This document shows, one piece after another, positions 41,525 to 50,311 of a stretch of DNA of 64,000 bases. The notes beneath the pieces were generated by a model. It was not told where the DNA came from. It searched no databases and saw nothing but the letters and a program-made list of their open reading frames with translations. Origin of the DNA: Lachnospiraceae bacterium XBD2001 (GTDB lineage: Bacteria > Bacillota > Clostridia > Lachnospirales > Lachnospiraceae); contig FPAN01000004.1 of assembly GCA_900116395.1 (NCBI GenBank), positions 62,001-126,000 on the forward strand, in the 5' to 3' direction. The position numbers and the translations under genes were made by a program. Every line of letters starts with the position of its first letter. The first letter of the stretch is position 1.

Positions 41525-42346
41525 TTATGCATGTAGGTACGGATTGTGTATCAACCCCAAACGATACAACCCGTCGTAAATTCCTCCGTCCTCATTACTT
41601 AAGGTAACATTCTTGATACGCTTCTTCAACTCCTTCGGCGCATTCTCCATTAAAAACGGCATTCCAACCGTTTCCAGCATATCTACATCATTATAATGAT
41701 CGCCAAAAGCGACGGTATCTTCCGTTTTCACTCCAAGTCTCTTGCAGAAGGTCCGGATGCCTTGCCCCTTGCTAATGCCCCGGTCCATAATCTCAATCAG
41801 AATGTCGGAAGAACGCACAATCGACAATTGCGGATACTTCTCTTTTAACCCCGTCTCGATAGCATCTGTGTCGCTCTCCTCACACATACACAGAAGCTTT
41901 CCGATGACGTCCGTCTCTTTGACCAAATCCATGCTTCCCTCGATTGCATCCACTTCCACAATGGATTCTTCCAATGCAACCCGCGCATCCGACCGGTCTT
42001 TTACAATCCATTGGTCCATGGTATACACGTTCCACACACATGGCCAATGATTGTCTTCGATATAATCGATGATCTCTACGGCAATTTCCCTCGACAGTCC
42101 CAGTGACTGAATTACCGTGTGATCTTCATCCAGAATCGCAGCACCACTATAACAGATCATCGGACAACGCAATCCGTATCTCTCCAAAATCGGATCTACG
42201 CAAAAAGGTCCTCTAGCCGTTACCGGCACCAATGGAATGCTCTGCGCCTGCAATTGTTCGATGGCATACAACGTACTGTCTAAGATCCGCTGCTTCCCGT
42301 TTAACAATGTTCCGTCGATATCAGTAAAAACAATTTGATATCCCAT
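41525..42346 (-). CDS. Cof-type HAD-IIB phosphatase
   Basis: 273 residues from ATG 42346 (MGYQIVFTDIDGTLL), behind AAGGGG inside the end of the kinase gene. HAD motifs: nucleophile Asp in FTDIDGTLLNGK, Ser/Thr in VPVTARG, Lys in ISKGQGIR (near 192) and GDHYNDVDM (near 217). Cof-type enzymes dephosphorylate sugar phosphates, PLP or FMN. In this sugar operon it may remove phosphorylated by-products. Confidence 0.9.
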   Translation of the reverse strand: MGYQIVFTDIDGTLLNGKQRILDSTLYAIEQLQAQSIPLVPVTARGPFCVDPILERYGLRCPMICYSGAAILDEDHTVIQSLGLSREIAVEIIDYIEDNHWPCVWNVYTMDQWIVKDRSDARVALEESIVEVDAIEGSMDLVKETDVIGKLLCMCEESDTDAIETGLKEKYPQLSIVRSSDILIEIMDRGISKGQGIRTFCKRLGVKTEDTVAFGDHYNDVDMLETVGMPFLMENAPKELKKRIKNVTLSNEDGGIYDGLYRLGLIHNPYLHA

Positions 42347-42347
42347 G

Positions 42348-43328
42348 TTATCCCCTTGTACGAACCAATGCCTCCACATCTGCTAACTGTGGCATTACAC
42401 GCAACGCGCCCTTAACCCTTGTAATTAAGGATGCTGCCGCATTGGCAGTGGTCAGCATCTCCTTCAACTTCTCTTCATCCAGTCCTTCGATGCCGTAGGT
42501 CAACAGGTAATGAATCACGCATCCACAGAAGGTATCTCCCGCACCGGTAGTCTCAATGGTCTCATCGGATAAGAACGGAGCAACTTCCGTTACCACTTCC
42601 TTATCACCGCACTTGTAATATGCACGACTTCCCTCACGTCCCATGGATACAGTAATCAGCGGAATATCGAACTGCTCACGGATTTTGGCAACACCGGCGG
42701 TATAATCCTCTTCCCCGGTTAACCACTGGATTTCATTATCGGAAATCTTCAGGTAATCGCAGTACTTCATTCCGGTCAAAATCTGCTCCTTGGCCTCATC
42801 CAAAGAGTTCCAAAGCGGCTCTCTCAAATTCGGATCGAAGGTGATAATAGCACCGCTCTTCTTAGCTTCTTCTAAGGCATAAAGGGTTGCTTCACGAGGC
42901 ATCTCGTGGGTCATGGACAATGTTCCGAAATGGAAAACACGGCTTCTTCCAATCAGCTCTGCATCCACCTCATCCTTGCGCAGCATCATATCCGCCCCGG
43001 GATTCCGGTAAAAAGAAAAGTCACGATCCCCGTCCGGGAACGTCTCTACGAATGCCAATGTGGTACGAACCTCAGGATCCATCAACAGATTGTTTGTTGC
43101 AATTCCAACTTCTTCCAAGGTACTCTTTAATTTCCGTCCAAAGATGTCATTGCCTACCTTACCGATAAATCCAACCTCATGTCCGAATCTCTTCAGCATC
43201 GCCAACACGTTACATGGAGCGCCGCCCGGATTTGCTTCAAATAAGTCGTTATTATTCTCGGTTTTTCCGTTGTTTGTCATGTCAATTAAGAGTTCTCCCA
43301 ATGCCACGACATCCATGTTCTTTTCCAA
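42348..43328 (-). CDS. PfkB-family fructokinase-like sugar kinase
   Basis: 326 residues. Start is a TTG at 43328 placed eight bases after TAGGAGG; the next in-frame ATG (43316) is 20 bases from it. ALGELLIDM and NPGGAPCNVLAML (26-45) bind sugar; ETTGAGDTFCGCVIHYLL (near 258-275) is the PfkB signature with its catalytic Asp. Bacterial fructokinases of this type act after isomerases or sucrose hydrolases. The position behind the importer and before the isomerase fits phosphorylation of a ketose made from the imported aldose. Confidence 0.9.
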   Translation of the reverse strand: MEKNMDVVALGELLIDMTNNGKTENNNDLFEANPGGAPCNVLAMLKRFGHEVGFIGKVGNDIFGRKLKSTLEEVGIATNNLLMDPEVRTTLAFVETFPDGDRDFSFYRNPGADMMLRKDEVDAELIGRSRVFHFGTLSMTHEMPREATLYALEEAKKSGAIITFDPNLREPLWNSLDEAKEQILTGMKYCDYLKISDNEIQWLTGEEDYTAGVAKIREQFDIPLITVSMGREGSRAYYKCGDKEVVTEVAPFLSDETIETTGAGDTFCGCVIHYLLTYGIEGLDEEKLKEMLTTANAAASLITRVKGALRVMPQLADVEALVRTRG

Positions 43329-43352
43329 TTCGTTGTCCTCCTACACCTAGAA

Positions 43353-43376
43353 GGGGCAGTGTGGATGCACTGCCCC
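43353..43376 (-). other. intercistronic hairpin between binding protein and kinase
   Basis: Perfect nine-bp stem GGGGCAGTG / CACTGCCCC with a six-nt loop, without a T-tract on the minus strand. It could stabilise the 3' end of the upstream binding-protein message and lower downstream expression. Confidence 0.6.
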
Positions 43377-43410
43377 CAATATTTTTAAAAAGTTTTATGA
43401 AGAAAAAGTA

Positions 43411-44553
43411 TTACTGTAACAGCTTTAATCTGGAAGGATCGTTTGCGAATACTTCCTTAGCGTTCTCCTTGGTTACAACAACCGGTGGGAGCTCGTAAAC
43501 AAGAACATCGATCTGTCCGTTGTTCACGTTTACCTGAGTTGCAGGCATGCCGTTGCCGTTCTTCAAGGAATCAATGATTTCAATGGTCTTAGCTACCAGG
43601 TCTTCGGTTGGCTTAGCGACAGTAGAGTACTGCTTACCAGCCCATACCCACTCTACAGACTCGTTCTCAGCATCCAAACCGGATACAACAGGAATTTCCT
43701 GTCCTGCATTCTCACATGCAGTGATACAAGCACGAGCGATACCATCATTCGGGCAAAGAACACCGTCGATTTCCTTGTCAGAGTAGTTACCTGCTAACAA
43801 AGCATCCATTCTCTGCTGTGCCTTCGCATTGTCCCAATCAGGAGTTGCACACTGGGTGAAATCGGTCTGTCCGGAAACAACTACAAGAGTTCCGTCATCG
43901 ATAAGTGGCTGCAACTTGGACATAGCACCGGTAAAGAAGTTCGGAGCGTTCGGATCAGCAGGGCCGCCGCCGAATAACTCGATGTTGTAAGGCTTATCAC
44001 CCTTCTTCTCCTGTAAGCCGGCTAACAATGCTTCTGCCTGAAGCTCACCGGTCTTTACACTACCAAACTGTACAACACCGTCAACGCCGGTGGTATTCTC
44101 AATCAAACGGTCATAACCGATTACGTATACGCCTGCTGCCTTTGCCTGCTCCAATACGGAACCAAGCTGAGATCCGTCTACAGGACCAACAACGATAACC
44201 TTCGCACCGTTCTCGATCATGGACTCAATCTGCTGCTGCTGCTGAGTTACCTTCTGGTCAGCTGCCTGAACGATTGGATTGTATCCTGCGTCCTTCAACT
44301 GCTCGGTGAACATCTCCTCAGCCTCTTTCCAGTTCTGAGTTCCTAACCATGGAAGAGATACACCGATGGTTGCACCATCTTCAAATCCAGGGTATTCAGC
44401 TGCAGGAGCTTCTGTTGTAGTCTCCTCGGTAGCAGCCGGTGTTTCTGTAGTGGCAGATTCTGTATTTCCCTCTCTGCTGCCCCCACAGCCTGCAAATGTA
44501 GCAACCATCATGGTCGCAACCATAAGCATTGACAATAGTTTTCTCTTTTTCAT
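43411..44553 (-). CDS. ChvE-like monosaccharide-binding lipoprotein
   Basis: 380 residues. Lipoprotein signal with lipobox TFAGC (Cys 23), a Thr/Glu/Ala-rich linker (24-53), then a periplasmic-binding-protein fold of the ribose/ChvE type: IGVSLPWLGTQNWKEAEEMF, VVGPVDGSQLGSVLEQAKAAGVYVIGYDRLI and LCPNDGIARACITAC. It binds an aldose outside the membrane for the ABC importer encoded upstream. It is last of the three transporter genes. ATG follows AGGAGG-like AAGGAGGATG. Confidence 0.93.
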   Translation of the reverse strand: MKKRKLLSMLMVATMMVATFAGCGGSREGNTESATTETPAATEETTTEAPAAEYPGFEDGATIGVSLPWLGTQNWKEAEEMFTEQLKDAGYNPIVQAADQKVTQQQQQIESMIENGAKVIVVGPVDGSQLGSVLEQAKAAGVYVIGYDRLIENTTGVDGVVQFGSVKTGELQAEALLAGLQEKKGDKPYNIELFGGGPADPNAPNFFTGAMSKLQPLIDDGTLVVVSGQTDFTQCATPDWDNAKAQQRMDALLAGNYSDKEIDGVLCPNDGIARACITACENAGQEIPVVSGLDAENESVEWVWAGKQYSTVAKPTEDLVAKTIEIIDSLKNGNGMPATQVNVNNGQIDVLVYELPPVVVTKENAKEVFANDPSRLKLLQ

Positions 44554-44635
44554 TTTACATCCTCCTTAAGTTATAACATATTGTGCACTTCATATGTAAG
44601 GCCCGGCAGTTTTCACTGCAGGCATGCCCCCGCTT

Positions 44636-45859
44636 TTAGTTTGCAGCCTTTTCCCCTTTGCTCGGGAACAATCTGCCAATGATGGAACTCTTGCCGCTCT
44701 TCTTGTTGTATACGTCGAATGCTACTGCTGCCAAAAGAACGAATCCCTTGATAACCTGTGTCTTATCGGCACCAACACCCATCAGCATCAAACCGTTATT
44801 CAATACAGCCATTACCAAACCACCGACGATGGTTGCTAAGATGGTTCCCACACCACCGGATACGGCTGCACCACCGATGAATACAGATGCGATGGCATCC
44901 ATTTCCCAAGAGGTTCCGTCTGCCGGACCTGCTGCGGTAGAACGTCCTACGAAGAGGATTCCTGCAACCGCTGCCAGGAAAGACATATTCATCATGGTCA
45001 AGAAGTAAGTTCTCTTTACATTAACACCGGACAAAGCTGCTGCTGCCTTGTTACCACCTACCGCATATACGTGGCGACCGAACTTGGTACGCTGGGTAAT
45101 GATGTGATAGATGACGGTGAGTAATAACAGGATCAGTCCAGGTACCGGGAAGGAAGTTCCCACACGTCCGGATCCGAATAACCAGGTAAAGTATCCAATC
45201 AATACAGTCATTAAAATGATACGAACCACAACAGCCCAAAGCGGATCCTTCACACCGGTTGCATCGCCGGAACGCTTATACTTACGAATCTGTGCAACGA
45301 TGTAAGCAACAATTCCGATGATTCCCAGTAACAACGTGGAGTTGTTCATTCCGGTGAACGTCGGTCCCCATTCCGGCAAATATCCGGAACCGAACCACTT
45401 CAACTGCTCCGGAGCAGGCACGGAAATGGAATGCGAGATCCAGATAACGCCACCACGGAAAATCATCATGCCACCAAGGGTTGTGATGAAGCCCGGGATA
45501 CCAAGCTGAGACAAGAAAAATCCATGCCATGCACCGGCTAACAGTCCGATTGCAATTGCGATTAATACTGCGCACCACCAAGGTACGTTATAGTTCTTTG
45601 CCACTAAGGCCATGACCATTCCGGCAAAACCCGCTACGGAACCTACCGACAAATCGATCTGTCCGATAACAATGACCATCAACATTCCCAGTGCCAAAAT
45701 CAATACGTATGCATTTCCGGAAATCAGATTCTGGAAGTTGGATGAAGTTAACATTCTTCCCCCGGAAATGATATTGAAGATAATGATGAGCGCTGCTAAC
45801 GCTACTACCATGGTGTATTGACGCAAGTCATTACCCAATACCTGTTTGATATATTTCAT
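44636..45859 (-). CDS. monosaccharide ABC transporter permease (XylH/GguB-like)
   Basis: 407 residues with about 11 membrane helices, of the RbsC/XylH type (LALGMLMVIVIGQIDLSVGSVAGFAGMV, ALSGVNVKRTYFLTMMNM, GGAAVSGGVGTILATIVGGLVMAVLNNGLML). It forms the channel for the ATPase and the ChvE-like binding protein that flank it. Gaps of 27 and 82 bases. Confidence 0.93.
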   Translation of the reverse strand: MKYIKQVLGNDLRQYTMVVALAALIIIFNIISGGRMLTSSNFQNLISGNAYVLILALGMLMVIVIGQIDLSVGSVAGFAGMVMALVAKNYNVPWWCAVLIAIAIGLLAGAWHGFFLSQLGIPGFITTLGGMMIFRGGVIWISHSISVPAPEQLKWFGSGYLPEWGPTFTGMNNSTLLLGIIGIVAYIVAQIRKYKRSGDATGVKDPLWAVVVRIILMTVLIGYFTWLFGSGRVGTSFPVPGLILLLLTVIYHIITQRTKFGRHVYAVGGNKAAAALSGVNVKRTYFLTMMNMSFLAAVAGILFVGRSTAAGPADGTSWEMDAIASVFIGGAAVSGGVGTILATIVGGLVMAVLNNGLMLMGVGADKTQVIKGFVLLAAVAFDVYNKKSGKSSIIGRLFPSKGEKAAN

Positions 45860-45886
45860 AATTATTCCACCCTTTCCTCGTTCGAA

Positions 45887-47425
45887 TTATTCTTTCGATG
45901 TAATCGTCATCTTCTTCATCAGGATTTCCTGATCTGCTTCCTCTGCCGAGATTTCTCCGGTAATGGAACCCTCGAAGATGGTATAAATACGGTCTGCCAT
46001 TCCAAGCAATTCCGGCAATTCGGAAGAGACTAAGATGACAGCTTTTCCTGCATCTGCCAATTGGTGAATCAGCTTGTAAATCTCATACTTGGCTCCGACA
46101 TCAATACCTCGTGTCGGCTCATCCAAGATTAAGATATCCGGTTCTGTAAACATCCACTTGGACAGAACCACCTTCTGCTGATTACCACCGGAAAGAGTGG
46201 TAACACCCTTATCTACATGTGATGTCTTTATCTTCAACTGGTTGCGGTAGTCTTCTGCTGCAACCTTCTCTTCATTCAAATCCAACAAACCGTGCTTGGT
46301 AATCCTATCCAAGTCCGCCGCAACTACGGTGGTTCGGATACAATCCAACAGGTTTAATCCCAAGTTCTTACGGTCTTCCGGAACATAAGCAAGGCCGTGC
46401 TTAATTGCGGATTCTACGGAGTTGAGCTTTACTTCTTTGCCCTTAATCTTGATGGTTCCGCCACGGTAGATACCGTAGTTTTTACCGAAGATGGAGCGCA
46501 TCAGCTCTGTTCTTCCGGCACCCATCAATCCGGCAAATCCAACGATTTCTCCGGCTCTGACATTGAAGGATTCGTGCTTGCATACCATACGTCCTTCCAC
46601 ATCCGGATCTTCCACGCACCAGTTTTTTACTTCGAAGATCACTTCTCCCGGATGGGATTCATGCTCCGGATAACGGTTCTCGATGGAACGACCAACCATG
46701 GCCTTGATAATCTTGTCTTCGTCTACTTCACCGGCTACCACGTCGTAGCTGTCTACGGTGTGACCGTCTCGAATCACCGTTACCGCATCGGAAATGGCTG
46801 CAATCTCGTTGAGCTTGTGGGAAATCATAATGCAAGTGATTCCTCTGCTCTTTAAGTCTTTCATCAATTCCAACAGGTTCGCGGAATCCGATTCGTTCAA
46901 TGCGGAAGTCGGCTCATCCAGAATCAGAAGCTTTACGTTCTTGGATAATGCCTTGGCAATTTCTACCAGCTGCTGCTGACCAACGCCCAAATGCTTAATC
47001 AGAATATCCGGATTAATGGATAATCCAACCTTCTCTAAGATTTCATAGGTTCTTCTTTTTTCCTCAGCCCAATCAATCAGGCCGTTCTTTAGGATTTCAT
47101 TCCCCATGAAGATGTTCTCTGTAATGGATAATTCCGGAATCATGGTTAATTCCTGATGAATAATCGCAATACCGGCGCCTTCGGACTCTTTGATGTTTTT
47201 AAACTTCATCTCCTTGCCCTGGAAAATGATTTTGCCATCATAAGTCCCATATGGATAAACACCGGAGAGTACCTTCATCAAGGTTGATTTGCCGGCACCG
47301 TTTTCGCCGCAAATAGAATGAATCGTTCCGGTTCGTACAGACAAGTTGACGTCGTCAAGTGCCCGCACGCCCGGGAATTCTTTGGTGATACTCTGCATTT
47401 GCAGGATATAAGAATTGTTGTCCAC
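45887..47425 (-). CDS. monosaccharide ABC transporter ATPase (XylG/GguA-like)
   Basis: 512 residues with two fused ATPase domains. The first has Walker A GENGAGKST (near 39-47), signature LGVGQQQLVEIAKAL and ILDEPTSAL. The second has the degenerate Walker A GLMGAGRTE, signature TLSGGNQQKVVLSKW and ILDEPTRGID. This asymmetric pair is typical of sugar importers of the CUT2 type. It follows the ROK repressor gene by 20 bases. Confidence 0.94.
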   Translation of the reverse strand: MDNNSYILQMQSITKEFPGVRALDDVNLSVRTGTIHSICGENGAGKSTLMKVLSGVYPYGTYDGKIIFQGKEMKFKNIKESEGAGIAIIHQELTMIPELSITENIFMGNEILKNGLIDWAEEKRRTYEILEKVGLSINPDILIKHLGVGQQQLVEIAKALSKNVKLLILDEPTSALNESDSANLLELMKDLKSRGITCIMISHKLNEIAAISDAVTVIRDGHTVDSYDVVAGEVDEDKIIKAMVGRSIENRYPEHESHPGEVIFEVKNWCVEDPDVEGRMVCKHESFNVRAGEIVGFAGLMGAGRTELMRSIFGKNYGIYRGGTIKIKGKEVKLNSVESAIKHGLAYVPEDRKNLGLNLLDCIRTTVVAADLDRITKHGLLDLNEEKVAAEDYRNQLKIKTSHVDKGVTTLSGGNQQKVVLSKWMFTEPDILILDEPTRGIDVGAKYEIYKLIHQLADAGKAVILVSSELPELLGMADRIYTIFEGSITGEISAEEADQEILMKKMTITSKE

Positions 47426-47445
47426 CTTTATTCCTCCCCCTTCTT

Positions 47446-48669
47446 TTATAACTTGTTAATATTCAAATACTCGCTTGGTTTGCGAAGGATTCGATCGGTT
47501 GCAATAGCCGCTGCCCCATACAGCGTCGGATCGATACTCAATTTGGAGATCTCGATTCGTACCCGATTACTGACTTCCGGAATCGTACGTTCTTTTACAA
47601 TCTCAAGGACTGTTGGCATCAGCAGCTCATTTCCCTGTGACACGCTGTCGCCGATAACGATGATCTCCGGGTCGTATGCGTTGATTAATGTGACGCATCC
47701 GTATCCGATATATTCTGCAATTTCTTCTACAATCTTTTTCGCTGTCTCGTTGCCGCCTCTGGCTGCATCGAAAATGCGGTTGCATACCTCTGCTCTGGTC
47801 TTGTACGGCACCTTGAATAATTCCGGCAACTGTTCTTTTGCCTTCTTCAGAAGCGCCATGGTGGAGCAGTACAACTCTAAGCATCCGTGGTTCCCGCACT
47901 CACATACCGGACCGCGGAAATCAATACTGATGTGTCCTACCTCACTGGCAATGCCCTGGTCTCCAAGAAGCAGTCGATCGTGATCTACCACTCCGGAACC
48001 AACACCTTCGCCTACTAAGAAGTAGGCCAGAGAGTTCAGTGGTCTGCCATGATTGCCGAACCACCACTCTGCAAGAGCTCCCGCGTTGGCATCCTGCTCG
48101 ATGAATACTGGCTTGTCGAATGCCTCCTTGAACTCTTTGATAAAATTGATGTTATGCCAACTCGGCATGCGGGTTACCATTGCGATCCGGCCTTCCTTCC
48201 GAAGGTACGGTCCCGGCAACGCTAAGCCGATGGCGACGATGTTCTCATACCGGTCTAACAAATCCTGTAGCTGACGTTTCATGGACGCCAACACATCTGC
48301 GGTATTATCATCCAGTCCAAATTCCGTCTCCTGCTGTGTGTACATCTTACCGGAGATATCAAATACTCCGATGGCAAACACATGACGGGAGAACTTCACC
48401 CCAATGACCAGATTCTTCTCGGCATTTAATCGCAATCCGATGGATCTGCGATTGCCGGTTCCCTTTACAATACCCACTTCAGAAATGATGCCCATCTCAA
48501 TCAGGTATCCGGTCAACTTAGTAATCGATGCCTGTGTCAGACCCATGGTCTTGGCCAGCTCTGCTCTGGAGCACACTTCCCGTTGCTGTAAAATGCGAAC
48601 GATGGCTGAGCGGTTCATTTCCGTTAAATCGCTGGTGTTATTTCCTGCGACTTCCTTTATTTTCCCCAT
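47446..48669 (-). CDS. ROK-family transcriptional repressor (XylR/NagC type)
   Basis: 407 residues. An N-terminal winged helix (NRSAIVRILQQREVCSRAELAKTMGLTQASITKLTGYLIE, about 18-58) is followed by a ROK sugar-kinase-like domain with DANAGALAEWW, VGEGVGSGVV, GHISIDFRGPVCECGNHGCLELYCS (zinc-binding CxCGxxGCLE). It lacks no obvious part of the sugar pocket. It is the first gene of the operon and probably autoregulates it through the 20-bp palindrome at the start of transcription. Confidence 0.93.
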   Translation of the reverse strand: MGKIKEVAGNNTSDLTEMNRSAIVRILQQREVCSRAELAKTMGLTQASITKLTGYLIEMGIISEVGIVKGTGNRRSIGLRLNAEKNLVIGVKFSRHVFAIGVFDISGKMYTQQETEFGLDDNTADVLASMKRQLQDLLDRYENIVAIGLALPGPYLRKEGRIAMVTRMPSWHNINFIKEFKEAFDKPVFIEQDANAGALAEWWFGNHGRPLNSLAYFLVGEGVGSGVVDHDRLLLGDQGIASEVGHISIDFRGPVCECGNHGCLELYCSTMALLKKAKEQLPELFKVPYKTRAEVCNRIFDAARGGNETAKKIVEEIAEYIGYGCVTLINAYDPEIIVIGDSVSQGNELLMPTVLEIVKERTIPEVSNRVRIEISKLSIDPTLYGAAAIATDRILRKPSEYLNINKL

Positions 48670-48694
48670 GTATGGTACCTCGCAATTGCTTTCA

Positions 48695-48714
48695 AGTGTT
48701 AATCACTTAACACT
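48695..48714 (-). promoter_or_regulatory. candidate ROK operator
   Basis: AGTGTTAA-4-TTAACACT is a perfect eight-base inverted repeat with a four-base centre. It overlaps the start of transcription, and a neighbouring TGTTAACA extends it toward the -10. Assignment to the ROK protein is inference. Confidence 0.65.
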
Positions 48715-48720
48715 GTTAAC

Positions 48721-48749
48721 ACAATACATGAATTTCGCGAAATGCACAA
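48721..48749 (-). promoter_or_regulatory. promoter of the ROK/sugar operon
   Basis: TTGTGC (48749-48744), 17-bp spacer containing the perfect palindrome ATTTCGCGAAAT (48732-48743), TATTGT (48726-48721). Both boxes are weak, in line with regulation. Confidence 0.5.
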
Positions 48750-48761
48750 TAGATTTTCTGA

Positions 48762-48850
48762 CAGTTTTTGATTTTTGTAAAATGTTGACGAAATCTTCCG
48801 GTCAACTTTTGTGCACCTAGCTGTTTTTGAAGGTTTTTGACAGTTTTTGA
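48762..48850 (-). repeat. helically phased GTTTTTGA repeats upstream of the sugar operon
   Basis: Three direct 10-bp units ending GTTTTTGA occupy 48821-48830, 48831-48840 and 48841-48850 with no gap (plus-strand reading); a fourth lies at 48762-48771. Between them is the inverted repeat GTTGAC / GTCAAC (48784-48789 and 48801-48806). They could be activator sites or intrinsically bent A-tract DNA. Confidence 0.6.
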
Positions 48851-48866
48851 CGGGTCATTCCGTCAC

Positions 48867-48898
48867 AAAAAAAGGAGCTCGCAAGTGCTGCGAACTCC
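48867..48898 (-). terminator. terminator after the ybaK gene
   Basis: Ten-bp stem GGAGTTCGCA / TGCGAGCTCC (one G-U pair), five-nt loop, then T7 on the minus strand. Confidence 0.88.
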
Positions 48899-48914
48899 TC
48901 TGTATATCTGGCTT

Positions 48915-49391
48915 TTAATCACATACATCCTCAAGTGTGTATCGAATGACCCGTTCCAAATCCGTCACGGCCACCTCCACCTGGTAACCGACTTTTCCGG
49001 CGGAGAAAAATATTTTTTCATAATTTTTTGCCGTCTCATGAATGACCGTTGGGAAAGATTTCTTCATTCCGATTGGAGAACATCCTCCATGTACATATCC
49101 CGTCAATGGCAACAGTTCCTTCTGGGGAATCATGGCAACGGACTTCTCCGATACTGCCTTGGCGGCTTTTTTCAGATTCAGCTCCTTCTCTACCGGAATG
49201 ACAAATACGTAGTATGCTCCGGTCTTGCCACGGGTTACAAGTGTTTTGAATACCTTGTCGGCCTCCTCTCCAAGGATTGCCGCAATTTCGGCTCCGGATA
49301 AGGTGGCATCCGGTTCGTACATATGACTGCTGTATGATATTTTTTTGCCGTCTAAGACGCGCATCACATTGGTTTTATCTTCTTTTGCCAT
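48915..49391 (-). CDS. ybaK: Cys-tRNA(Pro)/aminoacyl-tRNA deacylase YbaK
   Basis: 158 residues from ATG 49391, behind AGAGGA; longer in-frame reading into the upstream gene is rejected. YbaK/EbsC fold with the catalytic Lys region KVFKTLVTRGK (near 45-55), YVHGGCSPIGMKK and the FSAGKVGYQVEVA strand. It hydrolyses misacylated Cys-tRNA(Pro) in trans. The gene lies two bases after the radical SAM gene. Confidence 0.92.
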   Translation of the reverse strand: MAKEDKTNVMRVLDGKKISYSSHMYEPDATLSGAEIAAILGEEADKVFKTLVTRGKTGAYYVFVIPVEKELNLKKAAKAVSEKSVAMIPQKELLPLTGYVHGGCSPIGMKKSFPTVIHETAKNYEKIFFSAGKVGYQVEVAVTDLERVIRYTLEDVCD

Positions 49392-49393
49392 CG

Positions 49394-50275
49394 TTATTCT
49401 TCCTCTTTCCTTTCTTCCAGTAATCGGTTCACACGATTCAAGACATGTTTCTTGTCGCCGCTCCAAAGAGGCGCAATCAGAATGCGCTTCGGTCCGTCTC
49501 CGGTAAGTCGATGTATCACCATCTGTGGCGGAATGACTGCCAGGCATTGGCGGAGAATCTCCATGTATGCGTCCTCCGTAAGCACCTCGAACTTGCCGGC
49601 CTCATAATCCTTGGCCAGGTCTGTGCCGCGAAGTACATGCAATAATTGTAACTTAATTCCCGTGGCACCGCTTGCCACCACATAACGCACCGTCTCTACC
49701 ATATCCGCTGCCGTCTCGCCCGGAAGGCCTAAGATTACATGGGTAATCACTTCCAGGTGGCGGGCACGAAGGTTACGCACGGCCCGATCGTAGACTTCCA
49801 GTTCATACCCCCGGCGAATGTAGTCTGCCGTGGCAGGATGGATGGTCTGTAATCCCAGTTCCACCCACACCGGCTTGATACGGTTTAACTCTTCCAATAA
49901 CTCCAGCACTTCTTCCGGCAGGCAATCCGGGCGGGTTGCAATTGACAGCGCCACAATATCCGGATGGCGAATGGCTTCGGTGTAGAGTGCCCGTAATTTT
50001 TCCACCGGTCCATAGGTATTGGTAAAAGCCTGAAAATAAGCGATGTACTTACCATCCTTCATCTTGGCCGCCACGCGGGCTTTTCCGGCCTCGATCTGTT
50101 CCGTAACAGACTGCGTCGGACTTTCCGCGAAGTCTCCGCTTCCTCCCGCAGAACAGAAGATGCAGCCTCGCGTATCGATGGTTCCGTCCCGGTTCGGGCA
50201 GGTAAATCCACCGTTTAAAGATATTTTATATACTTTACACCCGAAGGTGTTTCGAAGATATTCATTTAATCGCAC
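49394..50275 (-). CDS. TIGR01212-family radical SAM protein
   Basis: 293 residues from a GTG at 50275, eight bases after a strong AAGGAGG; an upstream TTG frame has no such site. The radical SAM cluster motif is CPNRDGTIDTRGCIFC (near 26-41), unusual in its first spacing, as in the YtqA/TIGR01212 group; next GLQTIHPATADYIRRGY and VITHVILGLPGE. The family's reaction is not established; a tRNA-related role is suspected for archaeal-Elp3-like relatives. Next gene down is ybaK, also a tRNA enzyme. Confidence 0.88.
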   Translation of the reverse strand: MRLNEYLRNTFGCKVYKISLNGGFTCPNRDGTIDTRGCIFCSAGGSGDFAESPTQSVTEQIEAGKARVAAKMKDGKYIAYFQAFTNTYGPVEKLRALYTEAIRHPDIVALSIATRPDCLPEEVLELLEELNRIKPVWVELGLQTIHPATADYIRRGYELEVYDRAVRNLRARHLEVITHVILGLPGETAADMVETVRYVVASGATGIKLQLLHVLRGTDLAKDYEAGKFEVLTEDAYMEILRQCLAVIPPQMVIHRLTGDGPKRILIAPLWSGDKKHVLNRVNRLLEERKEEE

Positions 50276-50311
50276 CCGGGCGACCTCCTTTGGATGTGGT
50301 GTCAATTCACC

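Noticed and set aside
48915..49547. Longer 210-residue start for YbaK
   Set aside because: The extra 52 residues lie in another frame of the radical SAM gene; ATG 49391 has a good ribosome site and gives the normal 158-residue length.
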